Shown here piece by piece: positions 33,649-39,464 of a DNA stretch of 39,464 bases. Source of the stretch: Marinobacterium marinum (GTDB taxonomy: Bacteria > Pseudomonadota > Gammaproteobacteria > Pseudomonadales > Balneatricaceae); contig NZ_JACEMT010000044.1 in the NCBI RefSeq assembly GCF_013868415.1, forward strand, positions 1 to 39,464, read 5' to 3'. The notes under the pieces are model-generated. The model was not told the origin of the DNA. It searched no databases and was given only the letters and a program-made list of their open reading frames with translations. Both the position numbers and the translations under genes were made by a program. Positions within the stretch are counted from its first letter, which is position 1. Each line of letters opens with the position of its first letter.

Positions 33649-34374
33649 ATGCGCCCGATTGTTGGCCTTGTGGCCCTTCTTTCGGTGGCGTCGGCAGTTG
33701 CTGAACCACCTTCATCCTTCAGTTCCGCCAAGAAAATTCTGGCTCGTGATGTGTATCAGGCGGAAGATCGCGTGACCTTTTATTGTGGCTGCAGTTTTGA
33801 TGAGCAGCCTGTACCCGCCAAGCCTAACCGGACGCGGCTGACACCCGCAGCCGCGTCCTGTGGGTTGCAACCACGCAAGAACGCCAACCGGGCGGGTCGT
33901 ATCGAATGGGAACATGTCGTACCGGCCTGGGAATTTGGTCATCAATTACAGTGCTGGCAGGAAGGGGGGCGCAAAGGGTGCCGCAAGGACCCGGAGTTCC
34001 GCCGCATGGAGGCCGACCTGTATAACCTGGTGCCTGCCGTAGGAGAGTTGAACGGAGATCGCAGCAACTTCCGCTTCGGTATGATTGCGGGTGAGCCGCG
34101 AGCCTACGGCGCCTGTGATTTTGAAGTGGATTTCAAACAACGTGTGGCGGAACCTCCCGAACAAGTACGTGGTGATATTGCGCGTACCTACTTTTATATG
34201 GAAGACCGTTATGGGTTAAGGATCAGCCGCAAGCAGCGCCAGTTGTTTGAAGCCTGGGCCAAAACGGACCCGGTGGACCTGCCGGAGTTACAGCGCGCAC
34301 GTCGTATTGAGGTTATTCAGGGTTACGCCAATCCCTTCGTTGAGTCCAAGGCGATGCAGGCAACGGGACACTGA
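33649..34374 (+). CDS. Exported endonuclease I (EndA/Vvn/Dns family)
   Basis: A 241-aa secreted or periplasmic non-specific nuclease with signal peptide MRPIVGLVALLSVASAVA. The beta-beta-alpha metal fold is clear: catalytic His in GRIEWEHVVPAWEFG, and the metal-binding Asn region ADLYNLVPAVGELNGDRSNF. Several cysteines (YCGCSF, ASCGLQ, LQCWQE, GCRKD, YGACDF) fit the disulfide-rich family. Length is normal (about 230-245). It is monocistronic, with a good terminator 13 nt downstream, and stands between the divergent crotonase gene and the convergent radical SAM gene. Likely used for DNA scavenging or competence control. Confidence 0.94.
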   Translation: MRPIVGLVALLSVASAVAEPPSSFSSAKKILARDVYQAEDRVTFYCGCSFDEQPVPAKPNRTRLTPAAASCGLQPRKNANRAGRIEWEHVVPAWEFGHQLQCWQEGGRKGCRKDPEFRRMEADLYNLVPAVGELNGDRSNFRFGMIAGEPRAYGACDFEVDFKQRVAEPPEQVRGDIARTYFYMEDRYGLRISRKQRQLFEAWAKTDPVDLPELQRARRIEVIQGYANPFVESKAMQATGH

Positions 34375-34386
34375 GAAAATATGGCA

Positions 34387-34420
34387 GGGTGCGGGCACAC
34401 ACATGCCGGCACCCATTTTA
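34387..34420 (+). terminator. Rho-independent terminator of the endonuclease I gene
   Basis: GGGTGCGGGCA and TGCCGGCACCC pair with one mismatch around a 6-nt loop, followed by ATTTTA. It lies 13 nt after the stop codon. Confidence 0.75.
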
Positions 34421-34513
34421 CTCAGTCATGGAATTTTCCCCCAGGAGGGCGAGTTGCGTTCCATCCTGGGTTTTATAGGTGTCAATAATGATGCTGGATG
34501 CAGTATTGTAAAG

Positions 34514-36445
34514 TCACTCACTGCTGATAATAAGGTTATTGACTGCTTTGGAAATAAGATCCTTGTTAATCTGCGTGCGTGTCACAGGCTGGGAAAACCA
34601 GAAGCTCATTGGTTGATCAAATCCAATGCCATGCATGTAGTTATAAACGGCTTTTCTCAGCCCCTCACCCAGCATTTCATGATCTACTCCCGTGGGGTCG
34701 ATAAAATCAACATCGTTCTCTGCAAACAATATGTCAGGGCGTTCTGCCAAGGTAATACCAAATTGTTCAGGGTTCATGCCTATAGGGCTGTGAACGGTGG
34801 CAACAAAACGGTGCCAAAAGGCTGATTGGAAGCATCCCTGGTGCATCATCTGTCGCACCATTTCCAGCGAGTCGATGGTTTCCTGCTCGGTTTGTGTCGG
34901 GAAGCCATACATTAAATAGGCGTGAACCAGTATGTCAGCATCACTGAAGGCCTTGGTTACACGAGCGACCTGCTCAACACTGACGCCTTTTTGCATCAGC
35001 TTCAGCAAACGATCTGATGCCACCTCAAGCCCACCGCTCACGGCGATACAGCCGGAATCGGCCAGCAGCTGACAACGGGCCGGAGTAAAGGTCTTCTCAA
35101 AACGGATGTTGCCCCACCAGCTGATCACGACGTTGCGCTCAATCAGGCGTTGTGCCAATGCAAACAGGAGTTTTGGCGGCAGGGCCTCATCGACGAAATG
35201 GAAGCCGGATTGACCGGTCTCTTCGACGAGCTGTTCGATGCGATCCACCAGCACATCAGCACTGGCCGCATCATAGCGGTCAATGTAGTCCAGGCTGACA
35301 TCGCAAAAGCTGCATTTACGCCAATAACAGCCGTGCGCGATCGTCAGTTTATTCCAGCGCCCATCACTCCAGATGCGATGCATGGGGTTCAGCATCTCAC
35401 ACAGGGACAGATATTCGCCCAGAGGAAGGCCATCATATACCGGCGCACCGACTTCGGACTGTGGGATATCCCGGAGTTCCTTGTTCTCATTGAAGTGCAC
35501 ATAGGCCTGTCCGTCCTCATTCTCGGCGAGAAAGTAGGTGCGTACCAGGTCGTCAATCTCACGTTGCCCTTCAAGGTATTCCAACAACGTCATAAAGGGA
35601 CGTTCGCCGTCGTCCAGGCAGATAAAATCGACAAACTCGAATACGCGAGGGTCCTTCAATGCGCGCAGTTCGGTATTGACAAAGCCGCCACCCATGACGA
35701 CAGGGATATCAGGATTGATGGCTTTGCAGGTTTGCGCAATGCGCAGTGCACCCAGCATATTGCCGGGAAAGGGCACGGTTAATGCGACGACGCTGGGCTG
35801 CGTTTCCTCCAGATACAGCTCGACCAACTGTGCCAGAATTTCCGCGCTGAAACTCGGCTCGCCCATCAGGGTATCGTAGAGGTCGTCGAAGCTCGGGTTG
35901 GCCGCCGCCAGTTGTTCGCCATAACGGCTCACTTCAAAGTAGGGATCCACCCCTTGGGTAATGACCGCCGATAGATCATTAATAAACAGGGTCGCCAGAT
36001 ATTTGGCCTTGTCCTGTGCGCCAAGATTGCCGAAGGCCGCTTTCAATACGTCACCGGACACGGCTTCCATTTGGGCAATGGCGTCAAAAGCCGGTCCCTC
36101 CGGCAAGAAGCGACGGGAATTGATGCGCAGGGCCAGGCTGGGGTCCTTGCCCTGCAGAAAACGGATGGCGGTCTCGACGGTCTGGTGGTAGCGATCAAAC
36201 TCGGCCAGAAAGTTGAAGATGACATCCGGCAATTCGTCATCTTCAAACTGTTCGTAGTTGGCTTCCACATGCTGACGAATGATCTCCAGCGCGGGTGCCG
36301 TCATCATTTCCAGGAAAAGCTCAATGGCAGGATCGCGCTGCACCGCCTCATACCCCCGAGAACGTAAAAAACCCGTCAAATAGGCGGTTGCCGGGTAGGG
36401 CGTGTTCAACTGGGTCATCGGGGGAGTCATGAGAAGAACGGTCAT
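34514..36445 (-). CDS. B12-binding-type radical SAM protein with CX4CX2C motif
   Basis: A 643-aa protein with an N-terminal cobalamin-binding-like domain (starting VLLMTPPMTQLNTPYPATAY; core VVALTVPFPGNMLGALRIAQ and VVMGGGFVNTEL near 220-290), then a radical SAM domain (about 360-560). The cluster motif is HGCYWRKCSFCDVS near residue 370: the first two cysteines are four residues apart, not the usual three. Further radical SAM features are HFVDEALPPKLL, ISWWGNIRFE, GGLEVASDRLLKLMQKGVS and HAYLMYGFPTQTEQE. The substrate is unknown; the domain order suits anaerobic methyltransferases, RiPP enzymes and similar. No precursor peptide gene was seen next to it. Transcribed alone, divergent from the ABC-F remnant. 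Confidence 0.87.
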   Translation of the reverse strand: MTVLLMTPPMTQLNTPYPATAYLTGFLRSRGYEAVQRDPAIELFLEMMTAPALEIIRQHVEANYEQFEDDELPDVIFNFLAEFDRYHQTVETAIRFLQGKDPSLALRINSRRFLPEGPAFDAIAQMEAVSGDVLKAAFGNLGAQDKAKYLATLFINDLSAVITQGVDPYFEVSRYGEQLAAANPSFDDLYDTLMGEPSFSAEILAQLVELYLEETQPSVVALTVPFPGNMLGALRIAQTCKAINPDIPVVMGGGFVNTELRALKDPRVFEFVDFICLDDGERPFMTLLEYLEGQREIDDLVRTYFLAENEDGQAYVHFNENKELRDIPQSEVGAPVYDGLPLGEYLSLCEMLNPMHRIWSDGRWNKLTIAHGCYWRKCSFCDVSLDYIDRYDAASADVLVDRIEQLVEETGQSGFHFVDEALPPKLLFALAQRLIERNVVISWWGNIRFEKTFTPARCQLLADSGCIAVSGGLEVASDRLLKLMQKGVSVEQVARVTKAFSDADILVHAYLMYGFPTQTEQETIDSLEMVRQMMHQGCFQSAFWHRFVATVHSPIGMNPEQFGITLAERPDILFAENDVDFIDPTGVDHEMLGEGLRKAVYNYMHGIGFDQPMSFWFSQPVTRTQINKDLISKAVNNLIISSE

Positions 36446-36492
36446 TAGCCAGCCTGCAGATCAAGAGCATTGAGAACTCGGGCATCCCGAGC

Positions 36493-37653
36493 ATGGCAAC
36501 CCAGACGGCTACCAAAACAGGTGTGGATCCTAGCAAATACGCTATGTCCGTACTACTTCAATATGCTGTGTCTAGGGCTTGCCATGCCGGGCATGAGCTT
36601 GCCCAGCAGCCGGTACCCCGGGATGAGAGCACCCTGGCGGATCTTGCAGGTGTGCAACGTATCGTAGAGCTGTCTTCGCTGGGGTTGAGCAGTTATGGGG
36701 AAAATTACACCTTCTATGTCGAGGCCCGGGAGCAGGAAAGGCGGAATGCCCTGCAAAATCTGGATGCGCTCAAGCATGAGCGACGACGTTCCGAGCAGGC
36801 GATGCGGCTTCAGCGGGAGCGACAGGAGCGGCGCCAGACGCGTGGGAAACAGCTGAGCAAGACGGCTAATCAAGCCAAAATCCTGCTGGATCGTCAGAAG
36901 GAGCGCAGTGAATCCGCTTCCGGTGCGTTGCGTAAGCAGCAGGTCGGCAGTCAGGCAAAGCTGAATCAGCGCATACATGAAGCGGCGCAGGCGGTGGCAA
37001 CCGAGACACCCATAGCCGTGCACGCAGCTCCTGTGCCACGGCCATATCGGCGCACTCTGGCGGAGCTGATCGACGTAAAGCTGCCCTATCTGCCGGATAC
37101 ATCAGGGCCAGTCAGCTTGACCCTGAGTGGGCAGCAGCGAGTGGGTGTGGAAGGTAACAACGGGTGCGGAAAATCGACGTTGCTGCGCGTTCTGTCAGGT
37201 CAGCTGGCGCCTGTGGACGGGAAGATCAGAGTGACTGACGAGGTTGCATACCTCGATCAGGCGCTGGAGGTGCTTGACCCGAATCAGACGATACTTGACC
37301 AGCTGAAGCGCGCGAACTCAGGTGCGGCAGAGGCTGGTCTGCGCACGCGTTTGGCTCAGTTGGGGCTGGATGCCCAGAAGATCATGGTGCCCAGCGGGGT
37401 GTTGAGCGGGGGCGAGCGGCTTAAGGCTGCGCTTGCCTGCGTACTCTATGCCGAGCGTCCAGTGCAGCTGTTGATGCTTGATGAGCCAAGCAATCACCTT
37501 GATTTACCGTCGCTGGAGGCACTGGAAGCCATGTTGAGAGAGTATCGGGGCGGATTACTGGTGGTGTCTCATGATGAGCGCTTGCTGGAGCGCATACAGC
37601 TGACCGACCGGCTCAGGGTAACGGAAAAGGGATGGCGCCTGCTGCCATCGTGA
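36493..37653 (+). pseudogene. ABC-F ATPase lacking the first nucleotide-binding domain
   Basis: The frame codes 386 aa. From about residue 46 it matches an ABC-F protein from the end of its first ATPase domain onward: DLAGVQRIVELSSLGLSSYG, the charged linker (YFVEAREQ-like start at about 75, then Arg/Glu-rich helices to about 175), and a complete second ATPase domain with Walker A GNNGCGKSTLL, signature LSGGERLKAAL, Walker B LLMLDEPSNHLD and switch His in VVSHDERLL. The first ATPase domain (about 200 aa) is absent. MSVLLQYAV at 36544 may be the original N-terminus, joined to the linker by an internal deletion. ABC-F proteins need both domains to act on the ribosome, so this is probably non-functional, though the frame is intact. 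Confidence 0.75.
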
Positions 37654-37736
37654 CTGAGTGGTCAGGTAGCGAAAGGGATCTGGTTGAGCACGCCGGTGCA
37701 TATGTGAAAACGCTAGTGAGCAGGCACATCTCCTGA

Positions 37737-37760
37737 ACCCGCATCCGTGTAGGAGCGGGT
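37737..37760 (+). repeat. REP-like palindrome
   Basis: ACCCGC and GCGGGT flank a 12-nt loop, and the segment contains TGTAGGAGCGGG, the typical core of Pseudomonas REP sequences. Only one copy is seen in this window, in the gap between the ABC-F remnant and the GFA gene. Confidence 0.4.
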
Positions 37761-37781
37761 GGCATCCGGTGCATGGCATGG

Positions 37782-38216
37782 TTATGCATTTGTATCTCTG
37801 ACCCTCGATTCACTGCCTGGCCAGCCTTCAAACTGTGGCAGTGAGTCTGTGATTTGATGCCAGCTTGCCTTTGAACCAGTAAAAATATGTGCCTCCGGCC
37901 CACTCTGAATGTCACCTTCCAGACCACCAAGCGGGACACCGATAACTTCGGGACGGTCTCTATAGGTGCTGATCAAAGGCGAGCCACACGTTTTGCAAAA
38001 ATACTTGGTGACGTTTTCTGACGAACCGTACCGTGTGAGATTTTGCTCACCCGACAACCACCGAAACTGATCACTACCAATGGACGCTCGAGTGCGGAAA
38101 GCCGCGCCATGCCACCGACGACACTTGGAACAATGACAATTGAAAATTGGACCGAGAGGACCTTCAATTTCATAGCTCACTATTTCGCACAAACACTTCC
38201 CTGTTAACTTGCTCAA
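37782..38216 (-). CDS. GFA-family zinc protein (glutathione-dependent formaldehyde-activating-like)
   Basis: A 144-aa single-domain protein of the GFA/Mss4-like fold. The zinc cysteines are visible: GKCLCEIVSY near the N-terminus, FNCHCSKCRRWHG in the middle and YFCKTCGSPLI further on. C-terminal parts GVPLGGLEGD and HIFTGSKASWHQI are typical. Family members are named after S-hydroxymethylglutathione formation, but most have no proven activity. I set the start at TTG 38216, because AGAGG lies 7 nt upstream and the family usually begins just before GKCLC; a longer ATG start at 38264 would add 16 atypical residues. It borders the IS110 element directly. Confidence 0.85.
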   Translation of the reverse strand: MSKLTGKCLCEIVSYEIEGPLGPIFNCHCSKCRRWHGAAFRTRASIGSDQFRWLSGEQNLTRYGSSENVTKYFCKTCGSPLISTYRDRPEVIGVPLGGLEGDIQSGPEAHIFTGSKASWHQITDSLPQFEGWPGSESRVRDTNA

Positions 38217-38328
38217 AGGTTTACCTCTCTGCACAACGGCGAGCAAAGCGAGTCCGGCAGCCATGGGCTGCGTATTGCTGCCACTTGTATGGATAATTCT
38301 CTACGTTTTCCGGGTAAATTGGGACCCA

Positions 38329-39433
<1,105 letters not shown>

Positions 39434-39464
39434 ATATTTAACTAGACACCACAGTCACTTGTTA

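Overview
The window is a stretch of gammaproteobacterial chromosome. Its fadBA order, Fur-box style, FadB length (715 aa) and general gene content suggest a marine or soil bacterium of the Oceanospirillales/Pseudomonadales type; I cannot name the genus. Intact IS110-family elements lie at both edges: an IS1111-subgroup element on the left (about 13-1330) and a classical IS110-subgroup element on the right (from about 38329 to the end). Each has a structured non-coding stretch that fits a guide (bridge/seek) RNA, 3' of the transposase on the left and 5' of it on the right.

The left half (1.6-22.7 kb) is about metal and heme acquisition. First is a Fur-box-preceded minus-strand operon: a TonB-dependent receptor with an N-terminal STN signalling domain, an unknown lipoprotein, and an exported tandem-domain rhodanese. 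Divergent from it is a heme-capture cassette: a 1166-aa TonB receptor, a hemophilin-like secreted protein, a Slam outer-membrane translocon, and a small HTH protein.

Next, behind a strong Fur box, is an eight-gene plus-strand operon (13.0-21.7 kb). It encodes a MoeZ-like adenylyltransferase-rhodanese, a JAMM peptidase, a MoaD/ThiS-like sulfur carrier, a double-length CaiB-type CoA-transferase, an acyl-AMP ligase, an acyl-CoA-dehydrogenase-like flavoprotein, an MFS transporter and an exported alpha/beta-hydrolase. A convergent PchR-like AraC regulator with its own Fur box closes the locus. The set matches the logic of thiocarboxylate metallophore loci (pyridine-2,6-dithiocarboxylate, pdt; thioquinolobactin, qbs). 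No tryptophan/kynurenine enzymes are present, so pyridine-dithiocarboxylate or a related thioacid is the better guess. The sulfur carrier has a 19-residue tail after its Gly-Gly, which the JAMM peptidase would have to remove.

The right half (22.8-33.5 kb) is a minus-strand fatty-acid degradation block: crotonase, acyl-CoA dehydrogenase, fadD, a DUF2889 protein, a nitronate-monooxygenase-like protein, a second crotonase, fadB and fadA. No Fur-like sites were seen there. After it come an exported endonuclease I, a B12-binding-type radical SAM protein with a CX4CX2C cluster motif, an ABC-F ATPase lacking its first nucleotide-binding domain, and a GFA-family zinc protein, before the right-hand IS110 element.
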